DNA of 64,000 bases from Embleya hyalina (GCF_003967355.1 NZ_BIFH01000019.1:186001-250000), one strand, 5' to 3'. Counted from the stretch's first letter, positions 9,250 through 18,195 are shown. Numbers and translations are program-made. The notes: a model not told the origin generated them from the sequence alone.

Positions 9250-10179
9250 TCAGATGTCGAGGACGATCCGCTTGGTGCAGGCGCGCGAGACGCAAATCAT
9301 GATGTACTCGCCGCTTTGTTTCTCCTCTTCCGTGAGAACGTGATCGCGGTGATCGGGCTCGCCCTCCACCACGAGTGTTTCGCAAGCCCCGCATATGCCT
9401 TCGGAGCAGGAGCTCAGCGTGCTCACGCCGGCGTCTTCGAGTGCCTTCAGGATGGTCCCGTCGGCGGGCACGTTCACCGTGATACCGGTGCGCTTGGCCA
9501 CGACCTCGAACGGTACGTCGCCGGCCACCGGCACGGCGGCGGGCGGAGCCGAGAAGCGCTCCAGGTGGAGCGCGCCCCGAGGCCAGGAGGAGGCCCGCTC
9601 CTCGACGGCGTCGAGGAGCCGGCCCGGGCCACAGGTGTAGACCGCGGTGTCCCCGCACGGGTCACCGAGTGCCGTGTCGAGGTCGATCGGCCCGGCCTCG
9701 TCGGCGGGATGCACATGCACCCGCGAGGAGTCGAGCTCGTCCAGGAACGCCATCGAGGCCCGGCTGCGGCCGCCGTAGGTGAGCTTCCAGTCCAGTCCCC
9801 GGCACTCCGCCTCCCGAATCATCGGGAGCAGCGGGGTGATGCCGATGCCGCCGGCCACGAAGCGGATGCGGGAAGGCGGGTCGAACGGGAAGTGGTTGCG
9901 AGGACCCGCCGCGTCGATCAGCGCGCCGACGCGCAACTCGTCGTGGATGAACCGGGAACCGCCCCGGCCGTCGGCCTCCCGCAGGACGCCGACGCGATAG
10001 GACTTCCGGTCCGCCGGGTCACCGCACAGCGAATACTGCCGGACCGAGCCGTCGCCGACGGTCAGGTCGATGTGGGCCCCCGGTTGCCATCCGGGCAGGT
10101 CCTGCCCGAGCGGATCCACCAGGATGAGGGAGACGACCCCCGCGGCCTCCCATCGGATCTGTCTCACCGACAACTGCAT
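9250..10179 (-). CDS. Ring-hydroxylating dioxygenase reductase (FAD/NAD(P)H, C-terminal 2Fe-2S)
   Basis: A 309-residue phthalate-dioxygenase-reductase type protein that passes electrons from NAD(P)H through FAD or FMN and a plant-type 2Fe-2S cluster to an oxygenase. Seen motifs: flavin-binding RQYS (47-50), GGIGITP (110-116) and CGPG (183-186) for the nicotinamide site, and cluster ligands Cys258, Cys263, Cys266 and Cys296 in the C-terminal ferredoxin domain. The ATG has an excellent GGAGG upstream. It is the last gene of the minus-strand aromatic operon and is the obvious electron donor for the Rieske oxygenase upstream. It follows a decayed SDR gene by about 31 bases. Confidence 0.92.
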   Translation of the reverse strand: MQLSVRQIRWEAAGVVSLILVDPLGQDLPGWQPGAHIDLTVGDGSVRQYSLCGDPADRKSYRVGVLREADGRGGSRFIHDELRVGALIDAAGPRNHFPFDPPSRIRFVAGGIGITPLLPMIREAECRGLDWKLTYGGRSRASMAFLDELDSSRVHVHPADEAGPIDLDTALGDPCGDTAVYTCGPGRLLDAVEERASSWPRGALHLERFSAPPAAVPVAGDVPFEVVAKRTGITVNVPADGTILKALEDAGVSTLSSCSEGICGACETLVVEGEPDHRDHVLTEEEKQSGEYIMICVSRACTKRIVLDI

Positions 10180-10210
10180 GATTATTTCCTCCGCTTCCCT
10201 GTTCAGAAGG

Positions 10211-10470
10211 TCACACCGATGGGATCGAGCCGTCGTCGACGCGCAATGCGGTGCAGGCGCCACGGCCCGCGCGCGAACTCGTCGCGGTGGCAACCGCCGC
10301 GGCGTGCGCGGCGGATCTCCGTAGCGGCCCACCGGGACGGAGGCGATGCCCTCGCGCTCCGCGCGGGAAGCGGCCGGCCGGCGGATACGGGGAGTGTCGA
10401 TCCGGCCCGGCCCCACGATGTCGGCGACGACGCCGTGGGGAGCCGCTTCCCGCGCGACGGTCGATGGTCG
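10211..10470 (-). pseudogene. Short-chain dehydrogenase (SDR) C-terminal remnant, frameshifted
   Basis: Reading the minus strand from about 10470 gives VAREAAPHGV...DIVGPGRIDTPRIR...SVPVGRYGDPP, which matches the region after the catalytic Lys of SDR enzymes (APHGV-x-N-x-V-x-PGR-I-x-TP, then PVGRYG-x-PEE). Past about 10327 the frame changes, and the next frame reads AAAVATATSSRAG, then GACTALRVDDGSIPSV and a stop at 10211-10213, the usual SDR ending (RVDGG). The N-terminal two thirds, including the Rossmann fold and YxxxK, are absent because the hydrolase gene ends at 10481. Its place in a ring-dioxygenase operon suggests a former cis-dihydrodiol dehydrogenase. Confidence 0.7.
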
Positions 10471-10480
10471 GACGCGGTGG

Positions 10481-11347
10481 TCAGGCGCGGAGGAACTCGA
10501 TGACGACCGAGTCGTGCTCCTCGGGCTTCTCCCACTGCGGCCAGTGGCCCGCGTCCGCGATGCAGGAGTACTGCGCATCGGGGATCAGCGAGGCGAGCTT
10601 CCGGCCGAACTCCGGACCGGTGCCGGGGTTGTGGTCGCTCCAGAGCACCAGGGTCGACTGTCGGATCCGGCCGAGCATCTGCGGGGTGATGCGGTGTGGG
10701 GAGTCGGGCCGGAAGCTGTTCCGCATGACGTCGGTCAGGCCCTCGCGGGTCTCGGGACGTTGGTAGAAGAACTGCCGCAGTGTGACGAGTTCCTCGGTGA
10801 CGCGGTCGGGTTCGGCCATCAGCCACTCGAGCCGCTTGCGGACCGTCTCGCGGGTCGGGTCGCCGATCGCGGCGAGCGAGCGCTCCCGAAGGGTGTCGCC
10901 GGCCGCGAGCCGTTCCGGCGTGACGGGCCCTTCCTCGACCTCGGCACCGGCGGTCGTGTTGAGGATGATCTTTCCGACGCGGTCGGGGTGGTGCAGTGCC
11001 GTCCACATGCTCACCCAGCCACCCAGGGACTCGCCCTCGAGGTGGGCGGTGTCGGCGCCGATCGAGTCCATCAAGTCGACGAGCTGTTCGGCGTAGGTCG
11101 GCACCATCTCGGTGGTGAAGGGTCGGCCCGAGGAGAAGCCGTGCCAGAGCAGGTCGATGGCGATGACGTGGAAATGCTTGCTCAGTCGCATGATGTTGCG
11201 GCTGTACGCCTCGGCGTGGCCGCCGTTCCCGTGCATGAGGATGAGCGGTTCCCCCTCGCCGGCCTCGATCACACGGGTCTTGAACTCCTTGCCTCGATAC
11301 CCGATCGAGGCACCGACCAGGTCGTTCCACATGCTGTTCACGGACAT
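10481..11347 (-). CDS. Alpha/beta hydrolase, meta-cleavage product hydrolase type
   Basis: A 288-residue hydrolase predicted to split the C-C bond of the ring-fission product made by the extradiol dioxygenase encoded just upstream. The catalytic triad is visible as Ser107 in GESLGG, Asp238 in LWSDHNPG and His268 in DAGHWPQWEKPEE; the oxyanion segment is LMHGNGG. This fits the BphD/MhpC group. I chose the internal ATG at 11347 because AGGGAGG lies 7 bases before it; an in-frame ATG 33 bases upstream has no such site. It is separated from the extradiol gene by 51 bases. Confidence 0.88.
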   Translation of the reverse strand: MSVNSMWNDLVGASIGYRGKEFKTRVIEAGEGEPLILMHGNGGHAEAYSRNIMRLSKHFHVIAIDLLWHGFSSGRPFTTEMVPTYAEQLVDLMDSIGADTAHLEGESLGGWVSMWTALHHPDRVGKIILNTTAGAEVEEGPVTPERLAAGDTLRERSLAAIGDPTRETVRKRLEWLMAEPDRVTEELVTLRQFFYQRPETREGLTDVMRNSFRPDSPHRITPQMLGRIRQSTLVLWSDHNPGTGPEFGRKLASLIPDAQYSCIADAGHWPQWEKPEEHDSVVIEFLRA

Positions 11348-11398
11348 CGGTCCGCCTCCCTTGCTGCGAGAATTCGACATATCGACCCGCCGGGTCGG

Positions 11399-12274
11399 TC
11401 AGGAACGCTGGTGTCCCCACACCTTGTCGCCGGTGTGGTTGGTGGAAACGTGCGTGGCGGGGTCGATCAGCCGACCGCCGGCGCCGTACTCGAGCCTGAA
11501 ACCGGACGGCGTCTCGAGGTAGGAAGAGATCATCCGGTCGTTGACGTGCCGACCGAGTCCGACCACCGGCTTGGCGCCCGAGGCGTATACACGATCCAGC
11601 GCCCGACCGACCATGTCGACGTGCGTCGGCTCGAGCATCAGGTGGCTGACCGAGGGCGCCGCGGGGTCGCCCTGGATCAGCGCGAGACTGTGATGGCGCT
11701 CGTTGACGTGCAGAAAGTTGATCAGCCGGGGCGGCGCGATCAGGTAGTCGCTGAGCCCGAATCCGAGGACGTTGCGGTAGAACTCGTTGCAGGCGTCGAA
11801 CTCGACGGTGCGGAGCACGATGTGGCCCACCCCGAGCGGGCCGGCGACGAACTCCACGCCCGCGGGCGAGTGGAACGGATCCGGATCGGCGGTCGGGCCC
11901 CAGTAGAACTCCATCCGGTTGCCGTCCGGATCGTGGCTGCTGTAGAGCTTCGCGACCCCACGATGCCGGGCCAACCTCGGCGGCTCCTCGACCACGTCGA
12001 GGCCGTGCCCCGTGAGCCGGTCGACCAGCGCCGCGAGCGCGTCATGTGACGCGGTCTCCCAGCCGAGGTACGCGAGCCCTTCCTCGGCGCCCGCCGCGAC
12101 GGCGATCCGCCACGAGCGCTCGTCCATGCGCAGGCGCAGTTCCGTCTCCGCCGCGTCGGTCGCGGATACGTCCTGGAGTCCGAGAATGCCTGTGCCGAAT
12201 ATTCGCCAGTCCTCCAGTCGGGCGCTGGTGAATCCGACGTATCCGAGCGCGCGAATGTATCGGTCCTGTTTCAT
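11399..12274 (-). CDS. Type I extradiol ring-cleavage dioxygenase (BphC-like, two-domain VOC fold)
   Basis: A 291-residue enzyme that would open a catechol ring next to the two hydroxyls using Fe(II) and O2. It has the two VOC half-domains of the BphC class; the iron ligands of the C-terminal half are visible as His151 (GVGHIVLRT), His211 (SVSHLMLE) and Glu262 (FRLEYG), almost the spacing of classical BphC. The HH pair at 194-195 and Tyr252 match active-site positions of the family. The start ATG follows GGGGAC and the next gene upstream ends 21 bases before. The substrate is unknown; the family opens catechols made from biphenyl-, cumate- or steroid-like rings. Confidence 0.9.
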   Translation of the reverse strand: MKQDRYIRALGYVGFTSARLEDWRIFGTGILGLQDVSATDAAETELRLRMDERSWRIAVAAGAEEGLAYLGWETASHDALAALVDRLTGHGLDVVEEPPRLARHRGVAKLYSSHDPDGNRMEFYWGPTADPDPFHSPAGVEFVAGPLGVGHIVLRTVEFDACNEFYRNVLGFGLSDYLIAPPRLINFLHVNERHHSLALIQGDPAAPSVSHLMLEPTHVDMVGRALDRVYASGAKPVVGLGRHVNDRMISSYLETPSGFRLEYGAGGRLIDPATHVSTNHTGDKVWGHQRS

Positions 12275-12295
12275 GACGGGTCCCCTATCCAACGA

Positions 12296-12832
12296 TCAGA
12301 CGATGTCGGTCATGTCATAGGGCTGTACGTCGGCGTCGAGCACCACCGCGTGGCGGAGAATCTCGAAGCCCTCGCCCTTCGCGGCCAGGAGATCGTCGTA
12401 CGTGCCGGCGGCGTGGACCTGGGAGTGTCCGTCGAGGCCGGTGCGAACCAACACCACACTCGCCCTGACGTTGAGAGTGCCGTCGCTCTCGACGAAGACG
12501 CGCAGGTTGCCGATCAGATGGACGCGGGGCTTCCGCCGCATGCGCCAGTACCCGGAGAGGTAGGCCGCACGGACCTGAAGCGCGACGACCCCTCGCTCCT
12601 TCGTCAGGTACAGGCCCGTGTCGGTGTTCTCCCGATCCGTCACGGAGTACTCGGCGTCCTTGTGGAAGAACCCCAGCCAGTCGCGGTAACGGTCCTCGTC
12701 CAGGCACGCCGCCCAGTCGGCGTAGAAGCCGCGCACCCGCTCCATCAGGGCCGGGTCGTAGGTGCGGGTGCCACTCGTCGGCGCCGTCCGCGGCTGCACG
12801 ACCTCGTGCTCGAATACCTGCTGCTCACTCAT
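12296..12832 (-). CDS. Ring-hydroxylating dioxygenase beta subunit (SnoaL/NTF2-like)
   Basis: A 178-residue small subunit with the NTF2-like fold of aromatic dioxygenase beta subunits: an N-terminal helix (ERVRGFYADWAACLDEDRYRDWLGFFHKDAEYSV), then YLSGYWRMRRKPRVHLIGN and a final strand ILRHAVVLDADVQ. It should assemble with the alpha subunit into a hexamer; the beta subunit is structural and has no metal. Its ATG overlaps the end of the alpha gene by 8 bases, so translation is coupled. Confidence 0.9.
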   Translation of the reverse strand: MSEQQVFEHEVVQPRTAPTSGTRTYDPALMERVRGFYADWAACLDEDRYRDWLGFFHKDAEYSVTDRENTDTGLYLTKERGVVALQVRAAYLSGYWRMRRKPRVHLIGNLRVFVESDGTLNVRASVVLVRTGLDGHSQVHAAGTYDDLLAAKGEGFEILRHAVVLDADVQPYDMTDIV

Positions 12833-14120
12833 GAACGAACCCCTTCTCCAACACGATGGGCTCTTCGTCGATGTAGGAATTCCAGAGCTTGTGGAAGCAC
12901 CGCAGCGAGTACTCGTCGAACTTGTCGCCGACCCTGCCCGGCTTGAGACCGCGGCCCATGTGGGAGGTCGCGAGGCTCGTGCCCTGCAGTCCGCTCTGGG
13001 CACGCACCGACGCCTCGAGGTCGTCGGCGGTGATCTTGCCCCAGGAGCCCTGGGAGTCGGCGCCGGTCTCCAGGCGGCGCTTGCGCTCCGCCGCCGACTC
13101 GCCGACCTTGCCCATGATGATGAGCTCCACGACCGTGCTGTCCAGACCGAGGGGCGTCGCGACCTCCAGGAAGATGCTGCTGCCGTCGGCGTCGTACTGC
13201 AGGTCGAAGTTCGGGAAGACCGCGAAGATCGTGTTGCCGTGCCGGACGTCCCGCTCCCACGCCGCGAGTCGGGCTTCCTGTTCCTGAGCGGTATGGCCGC
13301 GACTGGCGGAGTCCTCGACCGTCAGCGTGAGGTTCTCACCCAGCTCGGCGGAGAGGCCGGCGGCGTACTTCTCGATGTTGAAGCCGCCGTACGCCGGGAA
13401 CGTCAGCATCGAGTGGCCGCTGGCCAACTCGTAATTCCTGCCGGGTTGCATGCCGCCGCGGCCGTCGGCGATCATCCGGTGCAGGAACTGCGGGTGATAG
13501 TTGTCCCGGAAATTGTCGGTCCAGAGCTTCCAATTGCCCGGGTAGTCCCATCGGGCGCGGCCGATGACCTCGGTGCCGTCCATGAATTCCCGGAGGTACC
13601 GCGCCGCCTCGCCCAGGTAGTCCTCGAAGTTCTCGACGGCCGGGTCGATGGCGGCGAAAACGAGTCCGGCGAACTCCGCGACCTTGACCGGTGTCAAGCC
13701 GTACTCGGACTTGTCGAGGCCCTCACCATAGGCCCGCGGGAACGGCACCCCGGTGAGGTCGCCTTTGTCGCTGAAAGTCCAGGCGTGATACATGCACTTC
13801 ACCGAACCCGGGCACGTGCCCTTGGCACCGAGAAGTACCTCGACCCCGCGGTGGGTGCACGCGTTGTGGAAACCGCGAACGACCCCATCGATGCCGCGCC
13901 ACACCGCAACCGGCTCCCCGGCGATTCGGGCCGTCCGATAGCTCCCCGCCTCGGGGAGTTCGGAGGTATGGCAAATGAGTTGCCAGGTACGCCGGAAGAT
14001 CTTGACCCGCTCCTCCTCGAAGAGGCCGGGATCGGTGTAGTTCCTCCGGGGCACCAGCATGGGCGAGGTGCGCGCGTGCCGGTCGAGGGAGGGCGTCGGA
14101 CGTTCTGCCTGAGCGGTCAT
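12825..14120 (-). CDS. Rieske aromatic ring-hydroxylating dioxygenase alpha subunit
   Basis: A 431-residue catalytic subunit that adds both atoms of O2 to an aromatic ring. The Rieske 2Fe-2S motif is C88-x-H90 and C109-x2-H112 (in NACTHRG and CMYHAW). The mononuclear iron site is visible in the D202-N-x2-D206-x2-H209-x4-H214 pattern (DNFRDNYHPQFLH), where Asp206 bridges electron transfer between subunits. It is the first gene of the operon and is read away from the divergent MmyB-like regulator. The usual ring-hydroxylation partners follow it, except an intact dihydrodiol dehydrogenase. Confidence 0.95.
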   Translation of the reverse strand: MTAQAERPTPSLDRHARTSPMLVPRRNYTDPGLFEEERVKIFRRTWQLICHTSELPEAGSYRTARIAGEPVAVWRGIDGVVRGFHNACTHRGVEVLLGAKGTCPGSVKCMYHAWTFSDKGDLTGVPFPRAYGEGLDKSEYGLTPVKVAEFAGLVFAAIDPAVENFEDYLGEAARYLREFMDGTEVIGRARWDYPGNWKLWTDNFRDNYHPQFLHRMIADGRGGMQPGRNYELASGHSMLTFPAYGGFNIEKYAAGLSAELGENLTLTVEDSASRGHTAQEQEARLAAWERDVRHGNTIFAVFPNFDLQYDADGSSIFLEVATPLGLDSTVVELIIMGKVGESAAERKRRLETGADSQGSWGKITADDLEASVRAQSGLQGTSLATSHMGRGLKPGRVGDKFDEYSLRCFHKLWNSYIDEEPIVLEKGFVHE

Positions 14121-14594
14121 GGGTTTGTCTCCCTTCGAGACAGTCGCATCGGGCTGTCACACATGTCCGAACCTCGCCGGGGCATCCGCGAGCGACGGTC
14201 CGGCCCCGAGCTCGAATGCGAGGGGGTTCGGCCGAGAACGATCCGCGGGGCCTGGGTCGAGCAGTCCGCGATCGTGGTGGGTGCTGCCGTTCGTCTGAAA
14301 GAACCCGCGTTCACCGAAACGCTCCACGCCGTGTCCGAGAGTTTCCGCGGTTGATGTCATGTGTGCTCACTTCGAGATCTCGCTCGGCGAAGGGGGTGCC
14401 GTTTTCCCGCGCCGAGGATCCGGGATGGATTCGATCGTTTCGCGGTCGTGGTTTCCGCACCGGAATCACCGGGAACCGGGTGGCTTCAGTGTGGAGGGAA
14501 TTACCCGCCGTGTGGCAGAGCCGGTCGTTACGCGTTCCAGGTAACGCGTACCGGCAGTACGTGTTCGGCCATCCCGGGCGTACAGTTTCGGACC
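14121..14594. other. Divergent control region of the aromatic operon
   Basis: This 474-base gap separates the Rieske operon and the MmyB-like regulator. It holds one distinct inverted repeat (14529-14550). A 67-codon minus-strand frame (14157-14360) is open but lacks a good ribosome site and recognisable features, so I do not call it a gene. Confidence 0.5.
14529..14550. promoter_or_regulatory. Inverted repeat, probable operator upstream of the MmyB-like regulator
   Basis: Perfect 8-bp arms TACGCGTT and AACGCGTA are separated by 6 bases. The site lies 45 bases before the regulator start and in the region shared with the aromatic operon, which suggests autoregulation and/or control of the operon. 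Confidence 0.5.
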
Positions 14595-15458
14595 ATGGCA
14601 GCCGAAGACAGTGACCTGGGAGGTTTCCTCCGCTCCCGCCGCGCACGCGTGAACCCGACGAGCTTCGGCGGTGCGGCCGGCATCGGGCGGCGGGTACCCG
14701 GCCTCCGACGGGAAGAGGTGGCCGCGCTCGCCGGCATCAGCGTCGAGTACTACGCCCGCCTCGAACGTGGTCGGAAAGTGCGTGTCTCCGAGAACGTGCT
14801 GAACGCCATCGCACGCGCCCTCGACCTCAACGACCTCGAGGCCACGCATCTCCACGACCTCGCGCACTGCGCGGAGAAGATGCCGACGGCCGCCGGCGCA
14901 CCGGACCACCACGGCGATGCCGTACGCCCGGCCCTACAGGTGATCACCGATGCGCTCGCTCCGATGCCGGCGTGGATCACCAACTACCGCATGGACTTCC
15001 TCGCCGGGAACCGCGAAGCCCGCGCGCTCTACGCGCCCCTCCTCACCAACCCCGAAGACAGGGGCAACCGGGCGCGCTTCATCTTCCTCAACCCGGCCGG
15101 CCGAGCCTTCGAGCGCCGATGGGAGGGTGTCGCGGACGAAACAGTGGGAGCGCTCCGGTGGTACGCCACACGTCATCCCGACGATCGTGAACTCTCCAAG
15201 CTCATCCTGGACCTCAACTCGCGCAGCACGGAGTTCAGGTCCCGCTGGGACGACCACAACATCATCCACAATCGTTCGGGCGACGTGCATGTGAACCATC
15301 CGGCCATCGGCGACCTCGAACTCCCCTACGAGCGCCTCGACGTCACACACGATCCGGGCTTGAGCCTGTTCATCCATGTGGTGGAAGCCGGTTCGCCCCT
15401 CGCACGAAGGCTCGCCGCCTTGGTCGGCGACGGCACCTCGGCACCCCCGAGCGCGTAG
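14595..15458 (+). CDS. XRE-family regulator with MmyB-like ligand-binding domain
   Basis: A 287-residue regulator. The N-terminal helix-turn-helix (about 8-85) contains LRREEVAALAGISVEYYARLERGR, the conserved core of this family. The C-terminal MmyB-like PAS-type domain (about 105-270) has WITNYRMDFLAGNREARALY and a late HVNHPAIGDLEL...YERLDV segment. Such regulators usually sense a small ligand, often fatty-acid-like, and control a divergent oxidoreductase gene. Here the divergent neighbour is the aromatic dioxygenase operon, so control of that operon is likely but inferred. The ATG at 14595 is where the family similarity begins; the frame stays open further upstream without sense. Confidence 0.9.
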   Translation: MAAEDSDLGGFLRSRRARVNPTSFGGAAGIGRRVPGLRREEVAALAGISVEYYARLERGRKVRVSENVLNAIARALDLNDLEATHLHDLAHCAEKMPTAAGAPDHHGDAVRPALQVITDALAPMPAWITNYRMDFLAGNREARALYAPLLTNPEDRGNRARFIFLNPAGRAFERRWEGVADETVGALRWYATRHPDDRELSKLILDLNSRSTEFRSRWDDHNIIHNRSGDVHVNHPAIGDLELPYERLDVTHDPGLSLFIHVVEAGSPLARRLAALVGDGTSAPPSA

Positions 15459-15531
15459 CCGCACCTCGCCCGCAGGCCCGATACCGCCTCGGTCGACCCC
15501 GCCACCCGACACGCCCCACCGGCGGGTTCGG

Positions 15532-17211
15532 TCAGAGAGTCGGATCCACCGCATGCACCATCGCTCGGTCGCCGTCGCCGGTGAGCAGGAGCGCGCGGCC
15601 CGCGCCGACCCCCCAGGGGATGGCGGCGCCGTCCGGCAGCGTCAGCACGCCGGCCGTCGTCACGGCGACGGGGTGGAGGTCGCGCGTGCCGTACACCCGG
15701 CCGCCGGCGACGGAGCGGGCCACGACGCCGGGGGTGACCGACGCACGCCCCTCGGCGAGATCGAAGACAACCGGTCCCAAGGCCGCGAGGGGATCGCCGT
15801 TCGGGTGGATCCAGGCGCTCGACAAGGATCCGGCGGGGGCGTCGGCGCCGACGAGTACCCGGCCGGAGGAGGAGTCGTGCACGGCGAGCGTTTCGCTGCC
15901 GTCCCCCGGGCCGGACCACACGGCGGCGACCACTCCGTGTCCGCCGCCGGCCACGCGCAGTATGCGCGCGCCGGGGCGCGGCGGCAGCGGAGCCACCACG
16001 CGGGTCCTCCCGTCGAAGCCGAGCAACTCCCAGGGTCCGGCGGCGCGTCCCGCGAGGACGTGCGCCGTATCGGCGGCCATCGCCACGGTTCCGGGAGACA
16101 ACCGAACCGGAAAGAGGCCGTCGCCGCGCAGCGCCGCGACCGATCCGTCGGGCCCGGTCACCAGGGGGAGGGCGCCGGCGTAGCTCACGTGGGCGCCGGG
16201 CGCGAACTCGACGGTGGTGGGCGGACGCCAGGATCGGGGCGCGCGGAGCGGGGACCACACCACGAGCCGGTTCCCGGTCTCGGCGACGAGCACCGGCGCC
16301 GCCGGATCGCCGGTCGCGTGCAGGGCGGCGTCGCCCGCCGGCAGCGGCTCGCCGAGCCCATCGATCCGCCCGTCGTGCGGGTCGAGGAGGGCGACACGGC
16401 GGTCCGGCGTGAGGATGGCGAGGACGTCCCCGAGTGCCGCCACGCTCGGCCGCCCGGCTCCCGGCGGCGCGATCGACCGCGACCAGACGGACGTCTGTCG
16501 CCGGCCGGTCTGCGCGGTGACCGCGGCGGGCTCGGCACGCGAGGTCGTGCTTGTTCGGGACTCCGCGGACTCGTCGTCCGGCCAGACGAGAACCGCGACG
16601 ACCGTGACCGCCGTGGCGACCGCGAGGCCGATCGCGGCCGGCGCGACGCGCGAGCCGGAGCGGGCCGGACGCCGCCGGGCGCGGCCGGATCGCGGGGGCG
16701 TGGTCGAAGGCGGCCCTTCGGGTGGCGACGGGGCGGTTCCGAGCGGGTTCGGCGCCTGGTACGGGTCGTGCTCGGCCCCGCCGGGTTCGCCCTCGACCCG
16801 CTCGTCGGGGGCTCGCCCGTGCGGGTCGTGCTCGTCCGTGCCGGCCCACCACTCGCCGAAGGCGCCGTCGTGGTCGTCGGTCGGGGCCGCATCCTCCTCG
16901 TCCGACGGGGTGTCCGCCTCCTCGTCGGGGACGTCCGGGTCGGGATCGGGATGGGGTTCGGCCAAGAACGTGAGCGTCCCGTCCGGGTCGACGAGCAGGG
17001 GATGGCGCGTGCCGTTCGGGTCGACGTCGATCGCGCGCACGGGCCGGTCGAGGAGGGACGCGGTGAAGCGGACCTCGTCGATGGCGGCATGCCGGGCCTC
17101 GCCTCCCTCGGGAACGTAGACGGGCGTGCCGTCCACGGTCGCGACTCCCTCCTCGGGGTACTCGATGACGAACAGGGGTGTGGCCGGGACGCCGGAGGCG
17201 TGGATGGTCAA
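15532..17211 (-). CDS. Membrane-anchored protein with acidic cytoplasmic part and propeller-like extracellular part
   Basis: A 559-residue protein of unknown function. It begins with a small globular domain (about 1-85, IEYPEEGVATVDGTPVYV...LLVDPDGTLTFL), then an Asp/Glu/Pro-rich stretch (86-175), a basic patch and one transmembrane helix (189-210, AAIGLAVATAVTVVAVLVW). The remaining 350 residues show repeated strand-turn units (LAILTPDRRVALLDPHDG, PVLVAETGNRLVVWSP, HVLAGRAAGPWELLGFDG), like a beta-propeller, outside the cell. I chose the TTG at 17211 because GGGAG precedes it closely and the family-like sequence begins there; upstream codons are Arg-rich junk. Confidence 0.7.
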   Translation of the reverse strand: MTIHASGVPATPLFVIEYPEEGVATVDGTPVYVPEGGEARHAAIDEVRFTASLLDRPVRAIDVDPNGTRHPLLVDPDGTLTFLAEPHPDPDPDVPDEEADTPSDEEDAAPTDDHDGAFGEWWAGTDEHDPHGRAPDERVEGEPGGAEHDPYQAPNPLGTAPSPPEGPPSTTPPRSGRARRRPARSGSRVAPAAIGLAVATAVTVVAVLVWPDDESAESRTSTTSRAEPAAVTAQTGRRQTSVWSRSIAPPGAGRPSVAALGDVLAILTPDRRVALLDPHDGRIDGLGEPLPAGDAALHATGDPAAPVLVAETGNRLVVWSPLRAPRSWRPPTTVEFAPGAHVSYAGALPLVTGPDGSVAALRGDGLFPVRLSPGTVAMAADTAHVLAGRAAGPWELLGFDGRTRVVAPLPPRPGARILRVAGGGHGVVAAVWSGPGDGSETLAVHDSSSGRVLVGADAPAGSLSSAWIHPNGDPLAALGPVVFDLAEGRASVTPGVVARSVAGGRVYGTRDLHPVAVTTAGVLTLPDGAAIPWGVGAGRALLLTGDGDRAMVHAVDPTL

Positions 17212-17712
17212 CGGTTCTCCCGAGGTCTCGGACGGTTCGGATGGGCGCGGACGTCGTCGACGACAGGCCGATGGAGCGCGGGTGTCCGGACCGGGCCGGC
17301 GCGCGAGGCGTCGAGTGCGGCCCGGCACCGGGATGTCCCCCTGCCACGGTCGGCTCCTCGCTGTCGTTCGATCGGGTGATTCCGGCATCCCGCTTCCGTA
17401 CCGTCACACGGGCACGCGCCGGTCGCGACATGGGTTCAACGAGCGACCCACGCGCCGGCAACGGATCAGTCGGCGGATCGCGGCGGTGACGGCACCGGAG
17501 GACCGGCACGGGTGGGGTCGCGGAGGCCGAACGCATCCCGTGCCGAAGGACATCCGAACCCGAGGGCCGCATCCGAACCGGGCCCGATTTCGTGCGCCAC
17601 CCCCGCCGTGACGCGTGATTCGCGCCGCCGGGTCGCCACAACACCCCGGTAACTCTCCGGGCACGCGGGCGTTAGCCCCTACAGGACAGACCCCGTGCTC
17701 TCGGAGGAACGC
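17212..17712. other. Divergent intergenic region
   Basis: About 500 bases between two divergent genes. No clear gene, hairpin or promoter boxes were found; frames on both strands here are Arg-rich and lack ribosome sites. Confidence 0.4.
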
Positions 17713-18195
17713 GTGCACCTCACTCGACCGGCCACCGCGGCGGCCCTCCTGCTCCTGCTCGTGGCCGCCTGCGACACCGCGCCGGCCACCACCCCCACCC
17801 GAGCTCTCGATCCCGCCCTGGCCGCGAACAGGGGGCCCCTTCCGGACGCGGGCCCGCCGGGCGCCTGGCCGTCCGCGACGACTCCCCTCGGCGCGACCGC
17901 TCCCGCGACACCCGCGAACCCGGCGGGGACCGTGCCTCCCGACCCGCGGCGAGCGGGCGCGCCCGCCGATGCCCGTTCGACCGTGCCCTCGCCGTCGTCG
18001 CGCGGCGCCGGCGGGTCGGATCGGGCCGACCATTCGTCCACATCCGGGACATCGGCCCGACACGGTCAACCCGATCGGGGCACGTCCAAGGCGGGCCCCG
18101 TCGACCCCTGGGCCGCCTGTGACTTCGGCTTTCGGTTCAGCGGCCGCAAGGACGACGCCCCCGAAGCCCGTGTGTGCCGCTCCGCGCACGGCTGA
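17713..18195 (+). CDS. Small lipoprotein with Pro/Ala/Thr-rich linker
   Basis: A 160-residue predicted lipoprotein. The GTG start has GGAGG five bases upstream and yields a signal peptide with a lipobox LLVAAC (Cys at about residue 20). Most of the mature part is low-complexity Ala/Pro/Thr/Ser, ending in a short cysteine pair segment (WAACDFGFRFSGRK...ARVCRSAHG). The C-terminal ACDFG...VCRSA element recurs in actinomycete secreted proteins of unknown role. Function not assigned. Confidence 0.65.
   Translation: MHLTRPATAAALLLLLVAACDTAPATTPTRALDPALAANRGPLPDAGPPGAWPSATTPLGATAPATPANPAGTVPPDPRRAGAPADARSTVPSPSSRGAGGSDRADHSSTSGTSARHGQPDRGTSKAGPVDPWAACDFGFRFSGRKDDAPEARVCRSAHG

Noticed and set aside
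14361-14594. Longer N-terminus for the MmyB-like regulator
   Set aside because: The extra 78 codons are Arg/Cys-rich, unlike the family, and would cover the operator-like palindrome.
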